From the NCBI GenBank assembly GCA_936450465.1, contig OW388302.1, positions 12,239,530-12,303,529 on the forward strand: a stretch of 64,000 bases of DNA. The letters are read 5' to 3'. Every line of letters begins with the position of its first letter. The first letter of the stretch is position 1. The notes under the pieces were generated by a model. That model was not told the origin of the DNA and did no database searches. It saw only the letters and a list, made by a program, of their open reading frames with translations. The translations under genes were made by a program, and so were the position numbers. The stretch is from Gibbula magus. Lineage: Eukaryota > Mollusca > Gastropoda > Trochida > Trochidae. Shown in pieces: positions 52,958-63,844 of the stretch.

Positions 52958-53895
52958 GTTATAGAAACGGTGTTTGAAGAAATACAACTAACATTTGAAG
53001 TGTTTTGTTGAGTGGCATATAGGCTATCGTTTATGCAACTCTGCGATTCTATTAAAAATTATTTCTAGATCTTTCGTGAAATTGTGAACAACGAAAGACA
53101 TTCGTTGCTTTGACCTCAGAAACGTTTATAAGCATAACAGAAATGATCTAGTTTGAACTAGCACGAATTGCGACTCCCTGTTTTATTGTTTCTCGGTACA
53201 GTTATGAAACGCCTTGATGATTAATGAATATTCATGAGTTAAATACACTTCATGGATGGTTGCCTTGGTGTACTGAACTTCCGGTATAGACCGGAAGCTG
53301 TCCATATTGTTGAGTGTGATTCTCCCAACCTTCCCGACTGAATTGTCGTTCTATACCAGCGACGTTATAACATCGATGGTATACATGAAAATTTTTAAAA
53401 TAAAAATGCTAACATCCTCTGAATAATTTTCGTCTTAAGTAGAAAATGTATAAAACAGATTTTAACGAAATGCCTTTAAAAGAGAACTTTTAGAGCAGAA
53501 TGGAGATGAAAGTCTCAAAATTAAATCACGGGAAATCTCATTGGAATAACACAATCACTGTTTAAAACCACCATAGAGTGTTAAGGGCATTAGGCAAAGG
53601 GTTCTGAGCCAGCTACTGTTACGAATGTCATTTGAAAGTCTTAAATTCAGACAGCAATTAGGCTATTCTACGTTACATACACTGTCGGCCAAAAGAAACG
53701 CTTACTTGATTTTCCCTAAAATGAAAGATGAAATCATTTCTGAAATATAATTAATGCTTGTCTCCACGTTCTGCTGAAACAATAATTAATATGAAAGTCC
53801 ATAGAAATCGTGGAAAAATGTGATTCGAGTCAATAACATTCATGAAAAACACGCCCAATGAAGACCGCTATTTCCGGTTGATTCACTCGCGCACT
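52958..53895. other. Intergenic DNA, nothing recognised
   Basis: ACTTCCGGTATAGACCGGAAG near 53277 is a short palindrome; no gene seen. Confidence 0.35.
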
Positions 53896-53903
53896 GTAAC
53901 CAC

Positions 53904-54116
53904 CAACTTCCAAACGCAAGGCATAGCTCTTGCCAGTCTGCATTACTGGCTGATTTAAGCCTTGCGGTATTTCCCTCGCTTTGTTGTGCCTCGCTGCACC
54001 AGAAATGCATAGTGGGCCTGGATTTCCCAGCACAGATTTCTTAAGGAAATCCTGCAAGGCCTAAATCAGCCAGTAATGGAGACTTGCAAGAGTTGTGCCT
54101 TGCATTGGGAAGTTGC
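53904..54116. mobile_element. hAT-like MITE, copy 3
   Basis: CAACTTCCAAACGCAAGGCA at the left and TGCCTTGCATTGGGAAGTTG at the right. Flanked by GTAACCAC at 53896-53903 and 54117-54124, an 8-bp duplication. Confidence 0.9.
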
Positions 54117-54124
54117 GTAACCAC

Positions 54125-54877
54125 GTACAACGCCAATTTAATGCGAATGCGTGACAGTATTGTTGCTCCTGGTTGTATGGAAAATATGTTTCAAATGTTT
54201 TTCTGATCAAGCACTGTTCGAAAACTGAACAATTCTGTTGTCTCATTTCAACAATCACCATGCTTTTGTAACATGACAACTTCTGAAATTTAAATATATT
54301 ATGCAGAAATGGTGCAACTTCATAATGCTATAATATTGCTAAACTGTTCATTATAGTGTTTACGAATCTTATTAAGATATATGGTAGGCGTTTCTTTTGG
54401 CCGACAGTGAGAGTATGATGTGTAATGAACCTTAACTTAATTATATTAGCGAGAACGAAGCCCCGGAAACCAGCATATGGACTATCCCAGGTCAAATGAA
54501 TGTCAAGGTCATGAATGGATGACAAGTGGGACTGCTTGCCGATGATTTGAGACATAATATCGTATTACAGTCGGAGCAATGATATGTAAGTGTTATAATA
54601 TATTTTTTACATCTGTTGTTTTATTCTGCGATTCGAATCTGCCTATTCATAGGTGCTGTCAACATTGCTGGTTTGAAAGTTTGGAGGTAGCGATACACTG
54701 TCTTGTCGCATAGCTTTTGAAATATTGATCCATTTATAGCTTATTTTGTAGGGAAATCATTAAGCTTTTGTATCGTTGTCATCGACTGTGCCATAAAAAA
54801 AATGTTGATGCGAAATATGACTACTTTGAATGAGTATGGGGTGGTTTTGTCGTTACATCTCTTTCCTTTTATGTAGT
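54125..54877. other. AT-rich DNA, nothing recognised
   Basis: CGTTTCTTTTGGCCGACAGTG at 54391 mirrors CACTGTCGGCCAAAAGAAACG at 53680-53700: a pair of inverted ends enclosing 0.7 kb and the MITE above, so this may be one larger element (53680-54411). Confidence 0.5.
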
Positions 54878-54945
54878 AATAGGGTAGGGTCTATATAGTT
54901 ATAAGTCTTTCAAACGCCATTTCTAAGCGATACACGCCCAATGTG
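54878..54945 (+). repeat. Foldback family, single arm
   Basis: AATAGGGTAGGGTCTATAT and TCTAAGCGATACACGCCC match the right half of 28980-29103. Confidence 0.75.
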
Positions 54946-55084
54946 GATACACCTGCACTTTTTCTGATATACCTATTCAACTTCTTAACAACTGAGAAAT
55001 TAATGGAGTCAATTTTGCAAATTTCCAAATCTAAGTGATGATACTTTATAAAATGTCAGATTATATGTATAAGACATTTACAAA

Positions 55085-55175
55085 TGTTTCATTTGAAACC
55101 TGGGATCGAACCTGTGTCCTGTTGTTTTCTGGCCGAACGAACTAATCATTAGACCACGAGGTCACTTTGGCCATA
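55085..55175 (-). repeat. tRNA-like sequence, reverse strand
   Basis: On the reverse strand CTCGTGGTCTAATGATTAG is A-box-like and GGTTCGATCCC is B-box-like. The acceptor and T stems do not pair well, so it is probably a SINE head or decayed tRNA copy. Confidence 0.4.
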
Positions 55176-55460
55176 TTGTCATTAGTCATGCAGTTTATGG
55201 CGTTAGTTGTACATTTCAGCGAAATGCACGTGCAGAACAATCGACTCAAGAAATGACAATACCGTCATTGGGCCATATCAATTAGATTTCGAGCCACGAA
55301 CATGCGCAACCATACAGCGCAGCACGGGCTGAGCGTACCCGGGAGTTGTAACAGATGAGGGTTGTGCGTTTCATACACAAGCTTGTTTACAGATGTGTTT
55401 GTTTAGAAAGAGTATGAAATAGTATCTAAGTATGTAAGTGGGGTATAACACAGATATACC

Positions 55461-55566
55461 CATACTTTTCCTCATGTATCGAATCAGGCCCTACACAGTT
55501 GTCCTAGTGCGCCCCACGAGGAAAACTGTAGGGTATCATTCGATACGCGAGGAAAAGTACGGGTAC
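55461..55566. repeat. Foldback of about 106 bp
   Basis: CCCATACTTTTCCTCATGTA with TCGAATCAGGCCCTACACAG is mirrored by CTGTAGGGTATCATTCGATA with CGCGAGGAAAAGTACGGG. Confidence 0.8.
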
Positions 55567-56105
55567 ATCTCTCACATATATGTTTGTTGATTATTCACGA
55601 TTGTTGCACAATCCAAGAGAAAGATATATACTGAAGGTAATTTTGATGACTTTATTTTTGAAAATTTGATAAAAACAATTATAGCCCACAAAAAAGTCAA
55701 AATGTATTCCTAAAAGTATTCCGTAAAGTAATGACAGCCTAACAACATACTACATCGCCCTAGCACGTGGGAAAAGGGTAAATACGGCTTGGTGTGGAAG
55801 TTTACCGAACTTGTTTTTGTTCATTCTTTGTTTGGTCATTAAAAAGTCATTTAAAGCACAATTTTTCATTTTATCAGCCAATGAAAAAGAACTAATTCAC
55901 TTAGATGTTTATCATATGGGATCATCGTCCTAATTAATTGTCATCCGCAATGCCAGACGTGAAGTATGTGACTGTCTGTTTTCTGGCATGACAGAGTTGA
56001 AACACTTTGAACCCGAGAGCAATTTCGAATTCCCAGTACACAAAGGGTAAACAGTTTTTGGGTTTTTTTCATTTCCATTTTTACACATTTCCATACATTT
56101 CAAGA

Positions 56106-56270
56106 TACAAACAAGTTATTGTGCATATTGTACATGTCAAGTAAAATGTGGTATTTCTAATACAAGATGCAATTGTGCATATTGTACATGTTAAGTAAAA
56201 TGTGGTATTTCTAATACAAGACGCAAACAAGTAATTGTACATGTCATGTTAAATATGGCATTTCTTTTAC
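56106..56270 (+). repeat. About 55-bp tandem repeat, three units
   Basis: ATTGTGCATATTGTACATGT and AAGTAAAATGTGGTATTTCT repeat from about 56118 and 56172; a decayed third unit follows. Confidence 0.8.
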
Positions 56271-56445
56271 ATGCTTTGTAAAAAGCATATGGAGTGATGA
56301 TCAGAATGTGTGGAAGCTTGCGTATTCACAATTTGAAAAAGAAATCATTTTCGTTATCTGGTAATATCTTAAAATATTAATTAATTAAATTAAAGATTAA
56401 AATCCTGCTGTAATGGTTTAATGTTTGGTTTAACATGGGTATTGC

Positions 56446-56671
56446 CCACTTCCAAACGCAAAGCATAACTTTTGCCAGTCTCCATTACTGGCTGATTTAA
56501 GCCTTGCAGTATTTCCTTCGCTTTGATGTGTCAAGATAGTTGATCGCTGCACCAGATATGCATAGTGAGCCCCGATTTCCTATAGCACTGAGATCTTATG
56601 GAAATACTGCAAGGCCTAAATCAGCCAGTAATGGAGACTGACAAGAGTTATGCCTTGCAATGGGAAGTTGG
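56446..56671. mobile_element. hAT-like MITE, copy 4
   Basis: CACTTCCAAACGCAAAGCAT at the left and TGCCTTGCAATGGGAAGTTG at the right. Flanked by GGTATTGC at 56438-56445 and 56672-56679. Confidence 0.9.
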
Positions 56672-56807
56672 GGTATTGCATTGGTGAAACATTGATTTTG
56701 TAATAAGAATAATTAATTGCATTCAATACCCTTACACCCAAACATTATATTTTCTTCATTGAGAGTAAACATGGTATGCAACAGTGTCTACGTATATCTG
56801 TAATTGT

Positions 56808-57395
56808 CTCTCCGTCCCTGTCTCTCCAACCTAGTTCTGCCATCCATCTCTCCCCTCCCCTGCCTCTCCGCCTCTGTCTCTCCTCCCCTGCCTCTCCGCC
56901 TCTGTCTCCCCTCCCCTGCCTCTCCGCCTCTGTCTCTCCTCCTCTGCCTCTCCCCCTCTGTCTCTCCTCCCCTGCCTCTCCGCCTCTGTCTCTCCTCCCC
57001 TGCCTCTCCGCCTCTGTCTCCCCTCCCCTGCCTCTCCGCCTCTGTCTCTCCTCCCCTACCTCTCCCCCTCTGTCTCTCCTCCCCTGCCTCTCCGCCTCTG
57101 TCTCTCCTCCCCTGCCTCTCCGCCTCTGTCTCTCCTCCCCTGCCTCTCCGCCTCTATCTCTCCTCCCCTGCCTCTCCGCCTCTGACTCTCCTCCCCTGCC
57201 TCTCCGCCTCTGTCTCTCCTTCCCTGCCTCTCCGCCTCTGTCTCTCCTCCCCTGCCTCTCCGCCTCTGTCTCTCCTTCCCTGCCTCTCCCTGTCTCTCCG
57301 TTAATATTTGCGTATTCGTCCCTGTCTATCCTCTTTGTCTCTCCGTCCCTAGCTACCATCTCTCCGTGTCTGTTTCTTTCGTCTCTGTCTTAAAT
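56808..57395 (+). repeat. 28-bp CT-rich minisatellite
   Basis: Unit TGCCTCTCCGCCTCTGTCTC plus TCCTCCCC, about 16-18 copies, then decayed CTGTCTCTCCGTC units. The strand is nearly free of A, so several frames on both strands stay open for 150-205 codons; these are not treated as genes. Confidence 0.95.
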
Positions 57396-57769
57396 TATTT
57401 ATCACTAGATTCAGTAATAAAGTGTCCGAAGATCACAATAGAATCAAGTGAAGGTGCATACTTACACAACATTTCAAAATACATGTAGGGCCTACACATA
57501 TGGTAAGTCCTGTCCATGCTAAACCGGAAGTTGGCAGTAGTCAACAACCATTTTCTCGACAGACAGTAGTTCTTCAACTGGGGCTGGGTCCCGAAATTTG
57601 TCAGTTTTGAATATTTTCCATTGAATGATTTTAACAATACATGTATCTGTGTTATAACTAACACCAACACGAAGTCGGATAGATGCATTTTCTCGTGCGT
57701 CGTCATAGTGATTATGCAATTGACAATCTTGCATCCTCGAGATTCCTTGTTGATAGTCACTAGATTTTC

Positions 57770-57895
57770 ACCATCGAAGCATCGATAGTATCATAATTCA
57801 CCAACGATGCATCGATAGTATTATATTTCACAATCGATACATCGACAATAGTTTATTTTCCCGATCGTTACATCGATATTATTTTATTTTCACCT
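57770..57895 (+). repeat. 30-bp tandem repeat, four units
   Basis: ATCGATAGTAT-type cores at 57781, 57811, 57841 and 57872, each with the palindrome GATGCATC or ATCGAT. Confidence 0.85.
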
Positions 57896-58747
57896 ATAAG
57901 ATTAAATTATTGAGGTTATAGTCATGGTAAGAAAAGCGATAGTTCGATTGGACTTACACCCATAATAGTTTCATATTCATATACACGCTTATTTCAACCT
58001 TGTTACAGATAATGTACATCCTTCCGCTTAGTTTTCCACATGCAGCGCAGATGTATGGCTTCACTTCTGATTGTTTTTTATTCATGAATAATATCATTCT
58101 TTTTCAAACTGTCAAATCTAAAGTCACCCAAATATAACCACCACTGATATGTTTCAACTGTTTCATTATAGCAATAATATATACGTTTAAACAGGAATGT
58201 CCCAATTTTCCACAAAATGTTACCACGACGGAACTTATGTTTTGTTTTCAAATTTTGGCTATTCTATTAATATATGTATCTCATTATGATTTGTGTAAAT
58301 AAGCAAATACAAAGCGGGTTTTCACCGTTACACAAACACACATTGACAATTTTTGTTTTAGTTCTAGAAAACTTTAAAACATGTCATTTAAGAAATTTAG
58401 TGGTTGTATCATTTTAGTACTAAAATGTCTTCACGTCCTCCGTATTTGCAGGAGGAATTACGTCATACGACATAGATGACGCGAGATGACAGGTCGAACG
58501 AATGTTGATATGGGTACTGATTGTATTAATTCATTATTTGAGGCAAAGTTAAAAATTATGAAAAATATTGCAAACATTAGGAAAAATTGCTGTTTGTGAT
58601 GAAATATTGGCATGCATAAAAAAATATGTGCATTGCCAACACGACACATTCACTTTAACCTGGCAAATATTATAGTATGTCTCCGTTGTTACTCGCGGAA
58701 CATTCGTACAGTCGTTAAACAAAGGTACAGGACTCGCGGAAGGTGCT
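57896..58747. other. AT-rich DNA with a family N fragment
   Basis: 58551-58660 matches the right part of 27927-28717. Nothing else recognised. Confidence 0.45.
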
Positions 58748-58830
58748 CGGGAAAAAAGTAACAGGAAAAAGGTAACGGAAAAAGTAACGGTTTTTGTTAG
58801 GAATAAAAGTAACAGGGAAAAAGTAACAGT
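58748..58830 (+). repeat. AAAAAGTAACRG short tandem repeat
   Basis: Five to six units of GGAAAAAGTAACGG and variants. Its inverse, CCTGTTACTTTTTTTGC, occurs at 60148-60164, beyond the H array. Confidence 0.8.
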
Positions 58831-58869
58831 TTTCAAGTGAGTTTATTTAACCCATCTAATAGTACAATG

Positions 58870-59945
58870 TCACCTTTAAAGACCTTTAAGATAGGCTGCT
58901 ATTAGTTTACTCAGTTAAAGGTGCATCCATTGCGTTTCATAAAAGTATATTTGTCTTTAATAAATGCCAACATACGATAAGGGCTTATATCAGTTCAAAT
59001 AATTTCACTCAACTTGCACATTCATCTATCCCCAATCGCCAAATATATAATAACTACTAGTTTCCAATTAAAATCGAGTAACATCATTATACTCGTGCAG
59101 AAACCGAAACTACACGTTCCATTTACATGCACAGTAGTTATAAGACCTATTAACCATTATCAACTTAAAGTTTTCTTTTAGTCTATTGTAAATAAGTTTA
59201 AAAAATTACGTTTGACTAATTGACGCGCGCCACATGCCATGACTTATCCGGTTTTCGTTCAGCAATCGGTACTTTTCCCTTCATATCGTCAATATGCTAA
59301 GTCTACTATCGTCAAAATGCTAGTTTTCGGTAACAGTCGGTACTTCTCGATAAAATAACACTATTTATAACGTTTGCAATATGTGACCCCCAACAACACA
59401 ATGGATGTACCTTTAAGGACCTTTAAGATAGGCTGCTTTTAGTTTACTCAGTTAAAGGTGCATCCATTGTGTTTCATAAAATTATATTTGTCTTTAATAC
59501 ATGCCAACATACGATAAGGGCTTATATCAATTCAAATAATTTCACTCAACTTGCACATTCATCTATCCCCAATCGCCAAATATATAATAACTACTAGTTT
59601 CCAATTAAAATCGAGTAACATCATTATACTCGTGCAGAAACCGAAACTACACGTTCCATTTACATGCACATTTATTAAACATTATCAACTTAAAGTTTTC
59701 TTTTAGTCTATTGTAAATAAGTTTTAAAAATTACGTTTGACTAATTGACGCGCGCCGCACGCCATGCATTGTCCGGTTTTCGTTCGGAAATCGATACTTT
59801 TACCTTTATATCGTCCGTATACTGAGCCGACTAAGATTAAAAAGACAATTTTCGGCAACAGTCAGTACTTCTCGATAGCATAACACAATATGTAATGTTT
59901 AGCAAATGTGACCCCAAACAACACAATGGATGTACCTTTAAGCTA
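58870..59945. repeat. 537-bp tandem duplication of family H
   Basis: GACCTTTAAGATAGGCTGCT occurs at 58881 and 59418. Each copy has ends TTAAAGGTGCATCCATTG and CAATGGATGTACCTTTAA. The copies are nearly identical apart from small indels, so the duplication is recent compared with the 18-kb copy. Confidence 0.88.
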
Positions 59946-60359
59946 AAAGTAAAGTTAGCTGATCAGGTGAAGAGAAAGAAACTAATCCTGTTAAAGTTAT
60001 GTTATTACATATAACAGATATAATTTACTTTGTTAATTTATTCTTAATAGGGGTATCAGTGTTGTTTTCATAATCTCCTTCAATGACAAGATTATCAACA
60101 TCAATGCCGTATTGTTTCTTTATATAATAATATAATGATACTTTTTTCCTGTTACTTTTTTTGCTACATTCCTCGCAGAAGTCTAGGATTCAGTGAACAG
60201 CAGGCAATATGTCGCTTGGTTCCTTTCGACAAGACTAATAAACACAGTACTAACTTCCTTTCACATAATACCATGTTTATCAAACTCGTGAATGATTTGG
60301 CATCAAACTTGGTTTCGTTCGTTTTATACCAAACCATTAATTCATTTAATAAAATGGTA

Positions 60360-60709
60360 TTAAAGGGACCGTAGCACGTTTTTTTTGGTTCAAATAAGTC
60401 GATAAAAAAAAAATGTATCGTAAAAACACCCTTCTCTCTCCAGAAAATCAAGTTAAAAATGAGTGTCCATGGCTCAGTAAACCCATTGGGATCGTTTTTG
60501 TCATTCGAAATAATAAAATGTGTTCACAATAAAATAGCCACCATGCAATTTTTGCTTTATACGCAACACCGTTATCACTACTACGGATAATTGGTTTGTG
60601 TTATAGGATGTTTTACCCTCTATAGTACATTTAAATGGCACAAACTATCATTATAAATAGGAATTTTGAAAAAATAAATTTAGCAAAAAACGTGCCACTG
60701 CCCCTTTAA
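60360..60709. mobile_element. TTAA-type MITE family B2, complete
   Basis: TTAAAGGGACCGTAGCACG at the left, CGTGCCACTGCCCCTTTAA at the right; interior with ACAATAAAATAGCCACCATG. Confidence 0.86.
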
Positions 60710-60949
60710 ATGGGAGGCCGTTTAGTATCCTCTATTCATTTCACACCGTCTTATCAATATTCATTTTCATATCAAACGTTTTCAATCTTTATTGTGGTTC
60801 ACGAAAACCCTCAAACTATCCGTTTCAGAGACTTCCGCGGTTATTAAAGTATGGCTCCATTTCTCGCACCATATTATCAATATTCTTTCACATACACACG
60901 ATTCCTCTTATATTTCAGCTCCAAAACCAAGACAGGCCACATGAGGTGT

Positions 60950-61380
60950 TGTATGGTATTGAAACCCCGGTCCCGTCTCGCCTCTTGTGATTTAGACCCG
61001 TCAATGCCTTACTAAATGCCAGTCAGTGTGTTCAATACTTTACAATCACTCTCCGCCAACCCGCTCATTAGGGCAGCAAATTACACGAGGGTCGCAGTTA
61101 GTACCACACCGGTTGTCGCCATACTCTCGTCGAGTCTCACGCTCAGCGGGAAGCGTCTCGCGAGAACAATACGACGCACGCGCAGTCGCGTCACGTGATT
61201 AGACACCCAGACTGAATGGCGAGACAGTGAAGTGGTCAAACAAAGCCGCGGTCAGCTCAACAAGTGGACACTAATTCACAGACGGGAGACAATTGACCAT
61301 TACAGCGGCTGTTAAGTCCTCGGGCTGTAATATTCTGTCAGGGAGAGAAAGGAAAGGCAGACGGACTCGTAAACCATTGT
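60950..61380. promoter_or_regulatory. CpG-rich candidate promoter with TCTCGCGAGA
   Basis: TCTCGCGAGA at 61156-61165 is followed by GACGCACGCGCAGTCGCGTC and CACGTGATTA. CpG density is the highest in the window. No repeat match inside the window and no downstream coding exon recognised; direction unknown. Confidence 0.35.
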
Positions 61381-61572
61381 TGGAAACCTCCGGATAATGA
61401 ATAGTTGCGTAGATGTCAATAGCAGCGTATTAATTATGTTTATCACATCAAAGCCACGAGGTGTTGATTGATTGATAAGTCACGTGACGGGAATCATGCT
61501 TGATGTCATCAAGATTAATAACGATATCATTTTGAAGTATTTATGCACGATTGACAACAATATAGGTCTCCG

Positions 61573-62058
61573 GATTTTTCCCATTGAAATCGACCGTTTC
61601 CGAGGAATAAAAATTGCAAAAAGTACATCAACTGGTAGGCCTATACGAACTCGTATCGTTCAGAGGTTTCCTCGTAAAACCGTCAGATAACAGCCTCGCA
61701 TGTTCTGATGCTATCAAGGTAGCCAATCGCAGAACGTCCAACACAAGCTTTCGGTTCGAGAAGCTAGGGGCAGGTAACTCCCAACAGCCATACTTTCGTC
61801 GGTTTCCGTAACATGAGGAACGTGTTAACGAGTGATTTCGAATGATTTCAAAACTATAACCATTAAAAACCATGATGTGATTGGTCAGCTATACGACTGG
61901 ATTTTGGCTAAACTAAACTGGTAGAGAACGCACGCCTACTCTGGTTGTTCTCAGACCTTGTGAAATGGAATCTGCAGAACCGGTTCGTAGCCCGGGAGAT
62001 GCATTATTTTAAAAAGGTTATTCCTCGGAGCAAGGTCGATTTTAATCAGACTGGGAGT
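61573..62058. mobile_element. Palindromic element family F with extra internal sequence
   Basis: CGAGGAATAAAAATTGCAAA and the CAACTGGTAGGCCTATACGA variant open it; GGTCGATTTTAATCAGACTG closes it. About 250 bp between the halves (near 61690-61950) is absent from other copies. Confidence 0.72.
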
Positions 62059-62211
62059 TTTACGTTTACCAAACGAAACGATTTACTTAATCCAAATTTT
62101 TCAACACGTTGACACTTACTGCAGAACTCGAGTGCGAGGTCAGCTGCGCTTGAAGCGCTTGTAAAATCTCTAAACTACGTAATTTACCTCAATATCTCAC
62201 GTTTATTATCC

Positions 62212-62434
62212 CAACCCAAGTTCCCTTCGCAAGGTACAACTCTTGCCAGTCTCCACTACTGGCTGATTTAAGGCTTGCAGCATTTCCTTAGGGTTTCCGT
62301 GCTAGGAAATCGGAGCCCACGATGTATTTCAGGTGCAGCAAAAAACTATATTAGCACGAAAAAACGAAATATAAACTGCAAGGCTTAAATCAGTGATGGA
62401 GACTGGCAAGAGTTATGTCTTGAGTCGGGAAGTT
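62212..62434. mobile_element. hAT-like MITE, copy 5
   Basis: AACTCTTGCCAGTCTCCACT and GGAGACTGGCAAGAGTTATG are the inner inverted ends; the outer end is GGGAAGTTG. Left border eroded, no clear duplication. Confidence 0.78.
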
Positions 62435-62671
62435 GATCCCTGTTGGGGTTATAGTTTTCGTCAGTGTAAGTCCATACGTACAAAAAAGAATAACTTAAGA
62501 ATTATTTACTGGATTATTTTTATATTGTTCATGTTCTCATATTGTCTGTGGACCTTGACCTTCATTTCAAGATGATAACGAAGCCATGCCATTTTAACCG
62601 AGTCAGCGAAATAACTCAAGAACCATTCACTGCTCTACTTACCTAGTTTAAACTACATTCTTCAAAAAGAA

Positions 62672-62989
62672 TGAGTGATTGAGTGAATTAGGGTTTAACG
62701 CCGCTTTCAAGAGTATTTCACTTATATCGCGGCTGCTAGTATTATGGCAGGGAGAAAGCCCGCAACGCCATGTGGCTATGCACTGCGGTGAAACCTGCGA
62801 GCAGCGGCTGGAACTAGCGAACCATTGGTGTTACTACGCTGGAATTCAGTGTAGCATTGCACCCAAACCTTACTGCGTGTAGAACAGTTCTCTGCTGCAG
62901 ACAAAGTTGCCGTGCCCCTGTCGGGATTCGAACCCCGGTAATCTTGACCCGAAGCCGAACGCGCTAACCACTGCGCTATCCCGCCTCCT
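62672..62989 (-). mobile_element. tRNA-derived SINE, complete, reverse strand
   Basis: On the reverse strand the head GCGGGATAGCGCAGTGGTTA and GGGGTTCGAATCCCGACAGG are well kept. The tail reads GGCGTTAAACCC and TCACTCATTC. An imperfect duplication CTTCAAAAAGAA / CTTCAAAGAGAA flanks it at 62660-62671 and 62990-63001. Best-preserved head in the window, so perhaps the youngest copy. Confidence 0.88.
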
Positions 62990-63295
62990 CTTCAAAGAGA
63001 AGACATACGGCAATTTAGGTGACCTTGACTTCATTTTCAATGTCACAGCGAAATTTGTAAATACTCAATTTGTCAGTATAGAAAACTTCGTATCAAGTTT
63101 GTCAGAGGAATATCTTAAGAACCATTCTCTGGGTTCTCTTCATATGTAACACCGATGTTCTTTTAGGGAGGATGCTGAGCCCATGTTTTTTTTGTGACCT
63201 TGACAATATTTTCAAGGTGATTTTTGAATGTTCACAATGGGTACCTGTTAGACTGTCAAACAAATATCTGAAGAGAGCTTCGGTAGATTATATTC

Positions 63296-63844
63296 GTATC
63301 TAAGAAGCTGTCGCACATTTTTGCCATGTTTTTTTTCCTCCCAAACTTTCCACTTATCATTAAAGTTTATCAATGTATAGTTACACCAGAGGATGAAACA
63401 TCTCATGACCCGACCCGATAAGCCTTATCTATAGAAAATGGTTATCCGTATTGGAAAAAAATGGTGCGACGTATATAATAGCGACAATTTTGTGAAACTC
63501 TTCAGTGTGAGGGGCAAATGTGTAGGTCTGTTGCGATTTTGAGAGTTCGGACAGCAAGATGGTTGATCATTCAATCATTGTATCATACTTAAAACTCTAC
63601 TCTGAGTGTTTGCGTATCGCCACATCGGTCAGATGACTTGAACTACCTTCGAGCGGCCATTTTAATGTGAACAACTTTAATTGGCCGCTCGAAGGGAAAT
63701 GGACTCACATGGCTTAACCGAACAATATACATTCGTTTTAGAACTTTTTATTATTATTCAGGAGTATACCCAGCCATCGTTTACACTTATATTTTCGTGA
63801 GATCACTTTATTTAAGTAAGAACGGCGTGCTACAGCGCCTTTAA
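63296..63844. mobile_element. TTAA-type MITE family B
   Basis: The left end is decayed (CTAAGAAGCTGTCGCACATT); the right end GCGTGCTACAGCGCCTTTAA is intact. The inner hairpin CCTTCGAGCGGCCATTTTAA / TTGGCCGCTCGAAGG is kept near 63645-63697. Confidence 0.8.

Noticed and set aside
55085..55175. tRNA gene on the reverse strand
   Set aside because: A- and B-box-like motifs are present but acceptor and T stems do not pair.
56745..57393. Long open frames of 166-205 codons on both strands
   Set aside because: They are translations of the CT-rich 28-bp minisatellite, with no start context, domain or conservation.
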